Shown here one piece after another: positions 55,606 to 64,000 of a DNA stretch of 64,000 nucleotides. Made by a program: the position numbers and the translations under genes. Under the pieces are notes generated by a model. The model was not told the DNA's origin. It saw only the letters and a program-made list of their open reading frames with translations, and made no database searches. Each line of letters opens with the position of its first letter. The first letter of the stretch is position 1. This DNA comes from Pseudomonas yamanorum (GTDB lineage: Bacteria > Pseudomonadota > Gammaproteobacteria > Pseudomonadales > Pseudomonadaceae), in assembly GCF_013386765.1 (NCBI RefSeq), contig NZ_JACARE010000003.1, positions 388,766-452,765 of the forward strand. The letters run 5' to 3'.

Positions 55606-57107
55606 CAGTCGATCACCCGTCCTTTCAGTGCGAAGAGTCCTTGCGGGCGTTTCTGGATGAACAGAATGATCAGCGCGAGGATCAGGATCTTGCCGAGCAC
55701 GGCACCGATCTGGGGTTCGAGAATCTTGTTGGCTATCCCCAGGCCGAAGGCGGCCATGACACTGCCGGCCAACTGGCCGACGCCACCGAGCACCACCACC
55801 AGGAACGAGTCGATGATGTAGCTCTGGCCGAGGTCCGGGCCGACGTTGCCGATCTGGCTCAAGGCAACGCCGCCGAGGCCGGCGATGCCGGAACCGAGGC
55901 CGAAGGCAAGCATGTCCACGCGCCCGGTGGGCACGCCGCAGCAGGCGGCCATGTTGCGGTTCTGGGTCACGGCCCGCACGTTGAGGCCCAGGCGGGTCTT
56001 GTTCAGCAGCAGCCAGGTCAGCACCACCACGCACAGCGCGAAGGCGATGATCACGATGCGGTTGTACGGCAGCACCAGGTTGGGCAGCACCTGGATCCCG
56101 CCGGACAGCCACTCGGGGTTGGCCACTTCAACGTTCTGCGCACCGAACACCAGACGCACCAGCTGGATCAGCATCAGGCTGATGCCCCAGGTGGCGAGCA
56201 GGGTTTCCAGCGGGCGGCCGTACAGGTGACGGATCACCGTGCGCTCCAGGGCCATGCCGATGGCGGCGGTGACAAAAAACGCCACCGGCAGCGCGACCAG
56301 CGGGTAGAACTCGATGGCCTGGGGCACGTAGCGCTGCATCAGCAACTGCACCACATAAGTGGAGTAGGCGCCGAGCATCAGCATCTCGCCGTGGGCCATG
56401 TTGATCACCCCGAGCAGGCCGAAGGTGATCGCCAGGCCGAGCGCGGCCAGCAGCAGGATCGAACCCAGGGACATGCCACTGAAGGCCTGGCCGAGGATCT
56501 CGCCCACCATCAGTTTGCGCTTGACCTGGGCCAGGCTGGTTTCGGCGGCGGTGTGCACGGCGGCGTCGGCTTCGACGCCGGGGGCGAGCAGGGCCTCAAG
56601 GCGGGTGCGGGCCAGCGGGTCGCCGGTGCCTCCGAGCAAACGCACGGCGGCCAGGCGCACGGCCGGGTCGGCGTCCACCAGTTGCAGGTTGGCCAGGGCG
56701 AGGCTCAGGGCCACATGCACGTCGTCGTTGGTTTCGCCGGCGAGTTGCTGGTCGAGGAATTTCAGCTGCGCAGGTGTGGCGCTTTTTTGCAGGGTTTGCG
56801 CGGCGCCAAGGCGCACCTTGGGGTCGGCGGCGAGCAGTTGCTGGCTGGCTTGCACGTTGTCGATCAGGCCGCGCAGGCGATTGTTCAGGCGTACGGTCTT
56901 GGTTTCGCCGTTGACCGTGATCTGACCTTGTTGCAGGGCGTCCACCAGCTCGATGCGCGCCGGGTCGGGCTGGGCGGCCCAGTCCTGGAGCAGCTTGGCT
57001 TGTTGCATCGGGTTGGCGGCAAGGAAGTCTTCGGCGTCGCTGGCGTGTGCGGCGAGGGGCAGCAACAGCAGGGCGGCGAGGATGAAGCGGTGGAGGGCAG
57101 TGGGCAT
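55605..57107 (-). CDS. urtB: Urea ABC transporter permease UrtB
   Basis: A 500-residue permease. A signal peptide (residues 1-22, ending AAHAS) and a periplasmic HEAT-like helical region (about 23-200, with DPKVRLGAAQTLQ and DPAVRLAAVRLLGGTG repeats) come before the LivH-like membrane core (GVINMAHGEMLMLGAYSTYV, TQNRNMAACCGVPTGRVDM). This long form is usual for proteobacterial UrtB. Together with UrtC it forms the urea channel. Confidence 0.94.
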   Translation of the reverse strand: MPTALHRFILAALLLLPLAAHASDAEDFLAANPMQQAKLLQDWAAQPDPARIELVDALQQGQITVNGETKTVRLNNRLRGLIDNVQASQQLLAADPKVRLGAAQTLQKSATPAQLKFLDQQLAGETNDDVHVALSLALANLQLVDADPAVRLAAVRLLGGTGDPLARTRLEALLAPGVEADAAVHTAAETSLAQVKRKLMVGEILGQAFSGMSLGSILLLAALGLAITFGLLGVINMAHGEMLMLGAYSTYVVQLLMQRYVPQAIEFYPLVALPVAFFVTAAIGMALERTVIRHLYGRPLETLLATWGISLMLIQLVRLVFGAQNVEVANPEWLSGGIQVLPNLVLPYNRIVIIAFALCVVVLTWLLLNKTRLGLNVRAVTQNRNMAACCGVPTGRVDMLAFGLGSGIAGLGGVALSQIGNVGPDLGQSYIIDSFLVVVLGGVGQLAGSVMAAFGLGIANKILEPQIGAVLGKILILALIILFIQKRPQGLFALKGRVID

Positions 57108-57131
57108 ATTCTTGGGCCTTGCTCGAACAAA

Positions 57132-57210
57132 TGTGGGAGCTGGCTTGCCTGCGATAGCGGTGCATCAGACCTATCGAGGTGTCCGCATCGCAGGCAAGCC
57201 AGCTCCCACA
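57132..57210. repeat. REPIN hairpin between urtA and urtB
   Basis: GTGGGAGCTGGCTTGCCTGC arm and perfect inverse at right. It occupies the gap after the binding-protein gene, the same place as in the braC-livH operon. Confidence 0.9.
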
Positions 57211-57248
57211 GGGTTTGTGTCGGCTCTCAGGTGCCGACACCCCTTGGT

Positions 57249-58514
57249 TCAGTTGCTCTTGACGGCGTAATCCGGCTTCTTGTCATTGCCAGGGATGTAC
57301 GGGCTCCACGGCTGCGCACGAATCGGCTCCTGGGTCTGCCACACCACCGAGAACTGCCCGTCGGCCTGGATCTCACCGATCATCACCGGCTTGTGCAGGT
57401 GGTGGTTGGTCTTGTCCATGGTCAGGGTGAAACCGGACGGCGCGGCGAAGGTCTGCCCGGCCATGGCTTCACGCACTTTGTCGACGTCGGTGGACTTGGC
57501 TTTCTCCACCGCCTGCGCCCACATATGGATGCCCACGTAGGTGGCTTCCATCGGATCGTTGGTCACGGCTTTGTCCGCGCCTGGCAGGTTGTGGGCCTTG
57601 GCATAGGCCTTCCAGTCGGCGACGAATTTCTTGTTCACCGGGTTCTCCACCGACTGGAAGTAGTTCCAGGCGGCGAGGTTGCCCACCAGCGGCTTGGTGT
57701 CGATGCCGCGCAGTTCTTCTTCGCCCACGGAGAAGGCGACTACCGGTACGTCGGTAGCCTTCAGGCCCTGGTTCGCCAGCTCTTTGTAGAACGGCACATT
57801 GGAGTCGCCGTTCACGGTGGAGATCACTGCAGTCTTGCCACCGGCGGAGAATTTTTTGATGTTGGCCACGATGGTCTGGTAGTCGCTGTGGCCGAACGGG
57901 GTGTAGACCTCTTCGATGTCTTTATCCGCTACGCCTTTGGAGTGCAGGAACGAACGCAGAATCTTGTTGGTGGTGCGCGGGTACACGTAGTCGGTGCCCA
58001 GCAGGAAGAAGCGCTTGGCGCCGCCGCCTTCTTCGCTCATCAGGTATTCCACCGCCGGGATCGCCTGCTGGTTCGGCGCCGCACCGGTATAGAACACGTT
58101 GGGCGACATCTCTTCGCCTTCGTATTGCACCGGGTAGAACAGCAAACCGTTGAGTTCTTCGAACACCGGCAACACCGATTTACGCGACACCGAGGTCCAG
58201 CAACCGAACACCACGGCGACCTTGTCCTGGGTCAGCAACTGGCGGCCCTTTTCGGCGAACAGCGGCCAGTTGGAGGCCGGGTCGACCACCACCGGTTCGA
58301 GCATCTTGCCGTTCACACCGCCCTTGGCGTTGATCTCGTCGATGGTCATCAGCGCCATGTCTTTGAGCGAGGTCTCGGAGATTGCCATGGTCCCGGACAG
58401 CGAGTGCAGGATGCCGACCTTGATGGTCTCGGCGGCCTGCACGGTCCAGGTCATGCCCATGGCGGCAATGGATGCCGAGAGAGTGAAAGCCTTGATCAAG
58501 CTGCGACGCTTCAT
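57249..58514 (-). CDS. urtA: Urea ABC transporter substrate-binding protein UrtA
   Basis: A 421-residue binding protein. The signal peptide has a twin-arginine-like KRRSLIKAF start and cleavage after VQAAE near residue 28. ETIKVGILHSLSGTMAISET is the UrtA first strand, with urea-site regions FGCWTSVSRKSVLPVFEE and LFYPVQYEGEEMSPN. The ATG at 58514 has GGAG eight bases upstream; a longer frame reaching 58712 crosses the sigma-54 promoter and was rejected. First gene of urtABCDE-ureDA-GNAT-GNAT-ureBC. Confidence 0.95.
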   Translation of the reverse strand: MKRRSLIKAFTLSASIAAMGMTWTVQAAETIKVGILHSLSGTMAISETSLKDMALMTIDEINAKGGVNGKMLEPVVVDPASNWPLFAEKGRQLLTQDKVAVVFGCWTSVSRKSVLPVFEELNGLLFYPVQYEGEEMSPNVFYTGAAPNQQAIPAVEYLMSEEGGGAKRFFLLGTDYVYPRTTNKILRSFLHSKGVADKDIEEVYTPFGHSDYQTIVANIKKFSAGGKTAVISTVNGDSNVPFYKELANQGLKATDVPVVAFSVGEEELRGIDTKPLVGNLAAWNYFQSVENPVNKKFVADWKAYAKAHNLPGADKAVTNDPMEATYVGIHMWAQAVEKAKSTDVDKVREAMAGQTFAAPSGFTLTMDKTNHHLHKPVMIGEIQADGQFSVVWQTQEPIRAQPWSPYIPGNDKKPDYAVKSN

Positions 58515-58565
58515 GGTGCGATCTCCAGAACTCAATGTTGTTGTAAGGGCAGATGCTGGAGACAT

Positions 58566-58581
58566 TGCAAGGGGTGTGCCT
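58566..58581 (-). promoter_or_regulatory. Sigma-54 promoter of the urt-ure operon
   Basis: On the minus strand AGGCACACCCCTTGCA has GG (58580-58579) and GC (58568-58567) exactly ten bases apart, with GCAC and TTGCA conserved. The predicted start near 58555 lies about 40 bases before the urtA ATG. Confidence 0.6.
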
Positions 58582-58634
58582 AGTCGGTTGCAGGTATGTA
58601 TTCGCCGTTTTTGCCCGATGCGGCCCGGCGGTGG

Positions 58635-58669
58635 CGCACCACAAAAAGGCAGTGTCTGGTGGTGGTGCG
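58635..58669. promoter_or_regulatory. CGCACCAC/GTGGTGCG inverted repeat upstream of urtA
   Basis: CGCACCAC (58635-58642) and GTGGTGCG (58662-58669) are perfect inverses 19 bases apart, 55-90 bases upstream of the sigma-54 element. The half sites resemble NtrC halves (TGCACCA) but the spacing is wider than usual. Confidence 0.35.
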
Positions 58670-58801
58670 TGACGCTGCTCCGGAACGGGGCGCGCAACGT
58701 CGCTTGAGGCAAATCGTTAACTACCTACCGCTTGAGTCGGGTTACCGGTGGCGAAAATGGCCCACGACAACACCGATCCAGCGTTTTTAAAGGGAGTTCG
58801 C

Positions 58802-61800
58802 ATGGCCATCAGATTATCGCGGGAACAACGCGCCGCCGGCTCAAACAGGGGCGCTGCCCGACTGCCGGCACTGAGCGACGCATTTGTGCATGAGGCGGAT
58901 GCGGCTTATTGGGCACACAATAAAATTGGCGGACGCCGCGAACGAGAATACGGCGGCGTAATTGTGCGCGGGCCGACAGGGCTGTACCGCGCCACCGAAC
59001 CACTGCCTGGCGACGACATGCAGTTCAATTTGCTCAAAGTACTCGCGCTTGGCGACGATGGGTATTACCAGCAGCCCAAGGGCTACACGTGCGTCGCGAG
59101 CTACCATTCACACCCGGCGCAACATGAGCGAATCGGGCAACGAAACCCGAGTTTTGATGCCCGAATGGTGAAGGCTTTCCTCGGATTTTTTTCGGGGTCG
59201 GACTTTTCTCACGATGTCGATGATCGACTGTTTTTCCAGGCGGCCTATCTCTCGGGGCCGGACGGCTCGCTGATTCGTTACGCGCCGAGTGGCTCGCCGC
59301 AAGAGCGCAGTTTTGCGTTGTGGCTGCGGGCGGGAAAGCCGGCGGGGAATAAGGTCGGGGTCTATGGTCCGTTCAGCGAGTTGGTGAAAAAAATCTCCAC
59401 GCTGGGAGAACTCAGCCTGATCGTACCCACCGATTTGTGGGGTGGTTCGATGGGCGTCGTGCCGGCCGATTGGGTGGTGTTCGAACCCTTCACATCAACA
59501 GCCGTTACGAGCCAACCGCTGTACACATCGATTTGTGAGCGGGCGGAGGACGCAATCAAGGCCGCGCAAGCTGAGTCCGTTATCATCCCGGAGGGCCGCA
59601 CATTCGGTTTTTTGCTCAAACACCGCAACGGCGAACACTACGTGGCAACTTTCCCCAGGGCCGAAAGCACGCCGTTGTTCTCTCCAAAGGGCACATTCCC
59701 GCACAAAGGCGATTACGAATGGGCGTTGCCTGCCAACTATGCCCTTGAAGCCATCTACTTCCGTTCGTCGCCTTCGCCCACCGAGACCAGCGCGCGGGAG
59801 CCCTGGTTGTATTCCACTTTTATTAAACCGGCCGAGCTGCTCGCAGCTATCTCTCAGGAAAGAGCTACCCGGATAAACCAGGAAACGAGCCGTGGGTTGC
59901 AGCTGTATGCGCTGGTCCCGGACGGCGCGCTGCTCAAACTCAAGGTGCCCGCTGTCAGTGCTGCCGGTGACCTGGCCCGGCAGAGTCCCGACGGTGTACT
60001 CGATGATAATGGGGCCGAGGCTGAGCTGGTGGCTGGCACGTTGACACCGCGTGATTACGTGCGCCGGGTGCTTGCCGTCACTGAGTTATCGGTGGTGTGG
60101 CGTGGTGCGCTGTGGCGCGATGTGGGCCCGGTGGACACGCGTTCGCCATTGCTTGCCGCGTTCCCCAACGCGACCTGGAACGGTCATTTCCGCACCGCCC
60201 GTGATGCGGCGGTGTATGCCCATCTACAAATCGGCTCGCGGCGTGGCCGTTACTACGGTGGCTATATTCTCAAGAGTGAAGATGGGCGTTTTGTCGCAAC
60301 GATCCCCCAGGAAAGTGCGAGCAACCCCTTTGACGGCACGCTGTTCTTCCCCTTGGGCGATCGCGGGCCGCTGATTCCGCAGGTGGGCTATGAGGTGCAT
60401 GGGCGTTACGGTTCCCACCCGGCCTTGTCGATGGTCGACCCTGCGTGGGTCGAGGCGCGTGGCTGGACGCGCGAAGCGGCGATGATCAATTTGCAGGTGT
60501 TTTCCCCCGAGGAAACCGCCTCGATCATCGCTTCACAGCGCCCTGCCTATTTGTCGGCGGGGCAAGACTGCCTGCTGGCCTATACGCCGGGCGGCCCATC
60601 CTGGACAGGGCCGTTCGCCGATCCCTCGCTGACGCCTGCCCAGTGGGTCGTACGATTGGCGGCAAGCGGCGATCTGCGCGTGATAGAAGGCAATGCGTTA
60701 TGGGGCCCACGGGCGAAGATTGGCAGTGACTGGATGCCCCATGCCACCTACTCTCAGCCTCTCGGCCCGCCCGAGTACGTCACCTACGGCGCCCTGTTCG
60801 GCACTGCCGATGCCGCCGCACGTAACCTGCATGCCCGCGTGCATGGGAGTAACCGGACAACCCAGGACTGTTTTGCGTTTGTCCTCAAGCACAAGGACCG
60901 GGAGCAATACATCGCCACCGAGGTGGTGTGTGTGGAGGGGGCCAATACGTTATTCAAACTCAATAGCCTGTTTGCCGTCGATGGCGCCTCGGGCTTCCGG
61001 TTTCCTGAGGGGTTTGTATTGCATGCGTTGTTTCGCTCGCAGCACTGGCAACCCACGGGGCTGAGTACGAGCAGTGCGTGGTTGACGACTTACTTTGTGA
61101 TGCCGATGGTGCTGTATGTCGCGGTGTACGATTCCGAACGCAGGGGGCGCCAATACAACAAGGGCACAAACCTGCCGGTGTATTTATCGACCCTGGACGG
61201 TGCGCTGCTCTGTTACTTGCCCGCGCCAATCGTTATCGGACAGGGCGGGCTGGTGGAAGCCGAATTTACGCAGGCTACTGCATTGCTGGCTTCGGGTCAG
61301 AAGACGTCGTTGGATTTTGTCCGCGAGTGGGCTAAACGTGGCCAGCTTCGCGTGGTGCGCACCAGCCAGTGCTGGGACAAGTTGGGCGTGGTGGGTGAAA
61401 CCTGGTCGGGCTACGAGAACCTGGTGCGACGGCGATTGAGTCCTTCCTTCGCCAACCCCGATGACGCGATACGTCATGTCGCGGCGCAGGTGGGGCCGAG
61501 GCTGCGGCGTACCTATGGGGGCGTGGTCCTCAGGCTGGTCAATGGGCTGTTCGCGGCCACCGAGCCGCTGGTGGTGCCGCCCCGGGGGTTCACCACCGAC
61601 TGGATTTACCCGAACCCAAGCATTTCGATGGGCCTGTACCCGCCCGGCAGTACCGTCGTAGCACGTTACTCCTCGCTGGTGGAACGGGAGGTGCCCATCC
61701 TGCTGTCGGCTTCCCAGAAAACCCTCTACACCTCCATGATCCCCAGTGCGGTACTGGCGAACCTGCTGTTTCATGAGGCGCATATCGGCAGCGAATATGT

Positions 61801-63382
61801 GTTTGGGCCCAACGGTTCGATACTCAGCTACGGAGCGTCCCAGTCTGCCGCGGAGTTGGCCCTAAAACGCGCTCTGGCCGCGCGTAACCTGGTGAGAGGC
61901 GACCTTGCCGACAACCAGATTGAGCAGGACATTCGCGAAGGGCGCCTGCTGCCGTCGGACTTTGTCACTCAAGTTGCCAAGGCCGGCACCCTGCGTGTGG
62001 TTGAGGACAGCCCGATGTGGGGGCCGGCCAGGACGCTCAAGGGCACGTTTGTTCCCTCCGTCCTGCGACCTGGTCCATTGTCGATCCGAGCCACGAGCGC
62101 GGACCCACGCTATAGCCCGATATTTACCCAGGCATTTGACGCGGTGCGGCACGTTCACTTGCAGTACCGCGCCGATACACAGGTGAAGTTTGGCTATGTG
62201 TTCAAGTCACAGAAAAAACCGCTGTACATGGCCACCATGCCACTGGTGCGGGAAAACTACGCCCATCTTGCGCAGGTGTTCATCGATGGCCTCTTACCCC
62301 AAGGTTTCAGGCTGGAAGGGTTTTACTTGTGCGCTCACGATGAGCCATTCACCGAACCTGGCGATGAGATGGTGTATAGCTTCTTCAGCCCGCAGGACAT
62401 TGCCAATGCCCTGAACTTCCTCAAGACATCCGGCAATGGACGTATCTCTCCTTTGTACCTGATGTGTGCCGACGGCGCGTTGCTCAGCTATCAGTTGACG
62501 GCGCAGAAAGCGGTATTTGGCTTGATGAATAAGGCGCGTAGCGCACGAACCCGCTTGCTGGAGGGTTCCCTGAGTGGGCGTGACTACATCCTCGACCTGG
62601 CGACCAAGGGGGAGCTGTATATCCGTGTGACAAGCCGCATCTGGGGCAAGAAGCAACGCGTGACGGAGCGATGGCATCCCCAGTTACCGCCCGACAGCGC
62701 CATCAGCGATCCGCACTTTCATTCGTTTTGTGGCCCGCTGTTCGGTCATATCGATGACGCGGCCCGGTCGGCGCTGAGCCGGGTGGGGGCATTCGCCGCA
62801 AAAGAGTACATAGGCGCAGTAATGGCGCCGCCCGAGACAGCCGGCTATGTGGCGTTGGACCCGGTGGAAGACGCTGACTGGGGCATTGGCAGCCCGAACA
62901 GCCTGGATTTGTTGTTCTGGTCCGATAAGCAGGGTTTCTATGTGCTTCCCACGCATTTGCTATCCACGTACAGCATCGTGGCGATACACGCGTTCTACAA
63001 AACGATTGCCTCGACGGTGAGCCGTGAGCCCATTGACCAGGACCTGCTGCAGAGCTTTGTCTCCACGCATGACCTGCGGCGCTATGTGGAGGTGCTGCAG
63101 CGCAATTTGCCGCAGGCCCAAAGTTGCTACCTGAGCTGCCGGGGCGGCGCGTTGCTCAAGTACGTGCCCAGTTTCTCCACCCAGGAAACCGCACTGCTGC
63201 AACCCAGCTTACCGCCCACCCCCAGCAAGTTAGTGAGTCAACTGAGAAGAGTCGGCCAACTCTCAGTGCTGGACACTGACGCGTTCTGGACACACCAGGG
63301 TGCCCTCGGTGAAGAGTGGCAAGTCGAGGACGTGCAGCACCAACCGGAGGATCAGGACGTGCTTGAGCACGATGAGCTCTGA
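58802..63382 (+). CDS. Giant protein of seven DUF4329/JAB-like tandem units
   Basis: A 1526-residue protein with no signal peptide or membrane segment. It is built of seven degenerate units of about 195-225 residues. Each unit has a front half such as REYGGVIVRGPTGLYRATEP, GRYYGGYILKSEDGRFVAT or RTYGGVVLRLVNGLFAATEP, and ends in a linker such as LLPSDFVTQVAKAGTLRVV followed by W (linkers near residues 193, 414, 609, 834, 1049, 1254, 1473). Unit 1 has H102-S-H104-P and later S-F-D, reminiscent of JAMM/JAB metalloprotease sites; unit 3 has GSHP and the rest have lost it. GGGAG lies six bases before the ATG at 58802. It is divergent from urtA. I infer a polymorphic-toxin or effector-like protein; the function is unknown. 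Confidence 0.75.
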   Translation: MAIRLSREQRAAGSNRGAARLPALSDAFVHEADAAYWAHNKIGGRREREYGGVIVRGPTGLYRATEPLPGDDMQFNLLKVLALGDDGYYQQPKGYTCVASYHSHPAQHERIGQRNPSFDARMVKAFLGFFSGSDFSHDVDDRLFFQAAYLSGPDGSLIRYAPSGSPQERSFALWLRAGKPAGNKVGVYGPFSELVKKISTLGELSLIVPTDLWGGSMGVVPADWVVFEPFTSTAVTSQPLYTSICERAEDAIKAAQAESVIIPEGRTFGFLLKHRNGEHYVATFPRAESTPLFSPKGTFPHKGDYEWALPANYALEAIYFRSSPSPTETSAREPWLYSTFIKPAELLAAISQERATRINQETSRGLQLYALVPDGALLKLKVPAVSAAGDLARQSPDGVLDDNGAEAELVAGTLTPRDYVRRVLAVTELSVVWRGALWRDVGPVDTRSPLLAAFPNATWNGHFRTARDAAVYAHLQIGSRRGRYYGGYILKSEDGRFVATIPQESASNPFDGTLFFPLGDRGPLIPQVGYEVHGRYGSHPALSMVDPAWVEARGWTREAAMINLQVFSPEETASIIASQRPAYLSAGQDCLLAYTPGGPSWTGPFADPSLTPAQWVVRLAASGDLRVIEGNALWGPRAKIGSDWMPHATYSQPLGPPEYVTYGALFGTADAAARNLHARVHGSNRTTQDCFAFVLKHKDREQYIATEVVCVEGANTLFKLNSLFAVDGASGFRFPEGFVLHALFRSQHWQPTGLSTSSAWLTTYFVMPMVLYVAVYDSERRGRQYNKGTNLPVYLSTLDGALLCYLPAPIVIGQGGLVEAEFTQATALLASGQKTSLDFVREWAKRGQLRVVRTSQCWDKLGVVGETWSGYENLVRRRLSPSFANPDDAIRHVAAQVGPRLRRTYGGVVLRLVNGLFAATEPLVVPPRGFTTDWIYPNPSISMGLYPPGSTVVARYSSLVEREVPILLSASQKTLYTSMIPSAVLANLLFHEAHIGSEYVFGPNGSILSYGASQSAAELALKRALAARNLVRGDLADNQIEQDIREGRLLPSDFVTQVAKAGTLRVVEDSPMWGPARTLKGTFVPSVLRPGPLSIRATSADPRYSPIFTQAFDAVRHVHLQYRADTQVKFGYVFKSQKKPLYMATMPLVRENYAHLAQVFIDGLLPQGFRLEGFYLCAHDEPFTEPGDEMVYSFFSPQDIANALNFLKTSGNGRISPLYLMCADGALLSYQLTAQKAVFGLMNKARSARTRLLEGSLSGRDYILDLATKGELYIRVTSRIWGKKQRVTERWHPQLPPDSAISDPHFHSFCGPLFGHIDDAARSALSRVGAFAAKEYIGAVMAPPETAGYVALDPVEDADWGIGSPNSLDLLFWSDKQGFYVLPTHLLSTYSIVAIHAFYKTIASTVSREPIDQDLLQSFVSTHDLRRYVEVLQRNLPQAQSCYLSCRGGALLKYVPSFSTQETALLQPSLPPTPSKLVSQLRRVGQLSVLDTDAFWTHQGALGEEWQVEDVQHQPEDQDVLEHDEL

Positions 63383-63429
63383 CGGTGCGTCTGGGCAATT
63401 GTCCAGCGCAGCGGCCTGAAGGCAAGGCG

Positions 63430-64000
63430 TCAGCGCTTGCGCATCAGCCCGATAAAAAACAGCCCGCCGATGGCCGCCGTGGCCACGCCGATGGGCAGGT
63501 CTTCAGGCGCGATCATTGTGCGGGCAGCCACATCGACCCATACCAGAAACACACTGCCCAGCAGCACGCACACCGGCAATAACCGCCGGTGTTCAGCGCC
63601 CACAAGACGCCGGGCAATGTGCGGCACCATCAGCCCGACAAAGCCGATGGAGCCGCTGATGGACACCAGCACGCCCGTCATCAGCGAGGCGATCAGGAAC
63701 ACCTTCAAGCGCACATTGCGCGCGTTCAGGCCCAGGGTCACGGCGGTCTGCTCACCGGCCATCAGCGCGTTCAACGGACGCGCCATGCCCAGCAGCAACA
63801 CCAGCCCCAGCAACACCGTAGCGAAGGGAATTGCCAGCAACTCCCAACGCGCCAGACCGAGGCCGCCGAGCATCCAGAACATCACCGCCGATGCCGCGCG
63901 GTGGTCGCCCATGAACAGCAGCAAGTTAGCCACCGCCATCATCACGAACGACACCGCCACGCCACACAGCAGCAGTCGGTCACTCTCCAGCCGACCGTTG
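63430..64000 (-). CDS. FecCD-type iron-siderophore ABC transporter permease (partial)
   Basis: The C-terminal 190 residues of a permease whose start lies beyond the right edge of the window. The frame stays open to the edge (LESDRLLLCGVAVSFVMM). GEQTAVTLGLNARNVRLKVF is the ATPase-contact loop and ISGSIGFVGLMVPHIARRLV is the FecCD signature, followed by RLLPVCVLLGSVFLVWVDVA and ending GLFFIGLMRKR. The family imports ferric siderophores, haem or cobalamin from the periplasm; which one cannot be said here. Confidence 0.9.
   Translation of the reverse strand, partial: NGRLESDRLLLCGVAVSFVMMAVANLLLFMGDHRAASAVMFWMLGGLGLARWELLAIPFATVLLGLVLLLGMARPLNALMAGEQTAVTLGLNARNVRLKVFLIASLMTGVLVSISGSIGFVGLMVPHIARRLVGAEHRRLLPVCVLLGSVFLVWVDVAARTMIAPEDLPIGVATAAIGGLFFIGLMRKR

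Noticed and set aside
55593..58583. 996-codon plus-strand open frame across urtB and urtA
   Set aside because: Antisense to two certain transporter genes and rich in His/Gln/Gly without domains.
58515..58801. Hrp-box type promoter (GGAACC-N15/16-CCAC) for the giant genes
   Set aside because: GGAAC occurs near 58680 but without the CCAC half at the right distance, and none was found before 29662, 36148 or 43324; a type III link is not supported by promoter sequence here.

Overview
The window looks like chromosome of a Pseudomonas fluorescens-group bacterium. The evidence is the high GC coding sequence, the amaAB lysine/pipecolate genes, the split urease locus with a DesT-like gene beside ureE, the many short REP/REPIN hairpins of the GTGGGAGCTGGCTTGCCTGCGAT type, and the giant LRR/NEL proteins typical of plant- and soil-associated pseudomonads. 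No tRNA, rRNA, CRISPR or intact insertion sequence was seen.

Left part (1-28 kb) is ordinary core metabolism. LysR regulator / amaB / amaA (L-pipecolate and lysine catabolism) is followed by a five-gene branched-chain amino acid ABC transporter operon with a clear sigma-54 promoter and a phased repeat array in front. Then come an SDR oxidoreductase, a CDF metal exporter, an AGE-family sugar isomerase, the ureE-ureF-ureG-ureJ block (also with a sigma-54 promoter), an NlpC/P60 hydrolase, a DesT-like TetR regulator, a small repeat protein, AsmA, a ferritin-like protein, a LysR/azoreductase/SMR group, a divergent EamA exporter and AraC regulator pair with a perfect operator palindrome, PsiF, an AI-2E family permease, and a chaperone group (Hsp70-like YegD divergent from cbpA-cbpM).

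Middle part (29.6-48.5 kb) is a tandem array of three giant genes (2002, 2325 and 1715 residues) plus a 118-residue remnant of a fourth. Each giant has a dermonecrotic-toxin-like N-terminal region with a hydrophobic hairpin, leucine-rich repeats, and a C-terminal NEL-type E3 ubiquitin ligase region with a C-x-D motif. The second giant carries an extra C-terminal region that reads as a SET lysine methyltransferase-like domain. RNA hairpins appear to cover the ribosome binding site of the third gene and of the remnant. This cluster is the most unusual content of the window.

Right part (48.5-58.8 kb, minus strand) is a nitrogen operon: urtABCDE (urea ABC transporter) then ureD, ureA, two GNAT acetyltransferases, ureB and ureC, with a sigma-54 type promoter upstream of urtA. 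Divergent from urtA is a 1526-residue protein made of seven degenerate tandem units of about 210 residues, resembling DUF4329/JAB-like modules; only the first unit keeps an HSHP motif. The window ends inside a FecCD-type permease. Urea is imported by Urt and hydrolysed by UreABC; UreDEFG (from two loci about 35 kb apart) insert nickel. The two large-protein loci flank the urt/ure operon, which suggests accessory insertions around a core locus.
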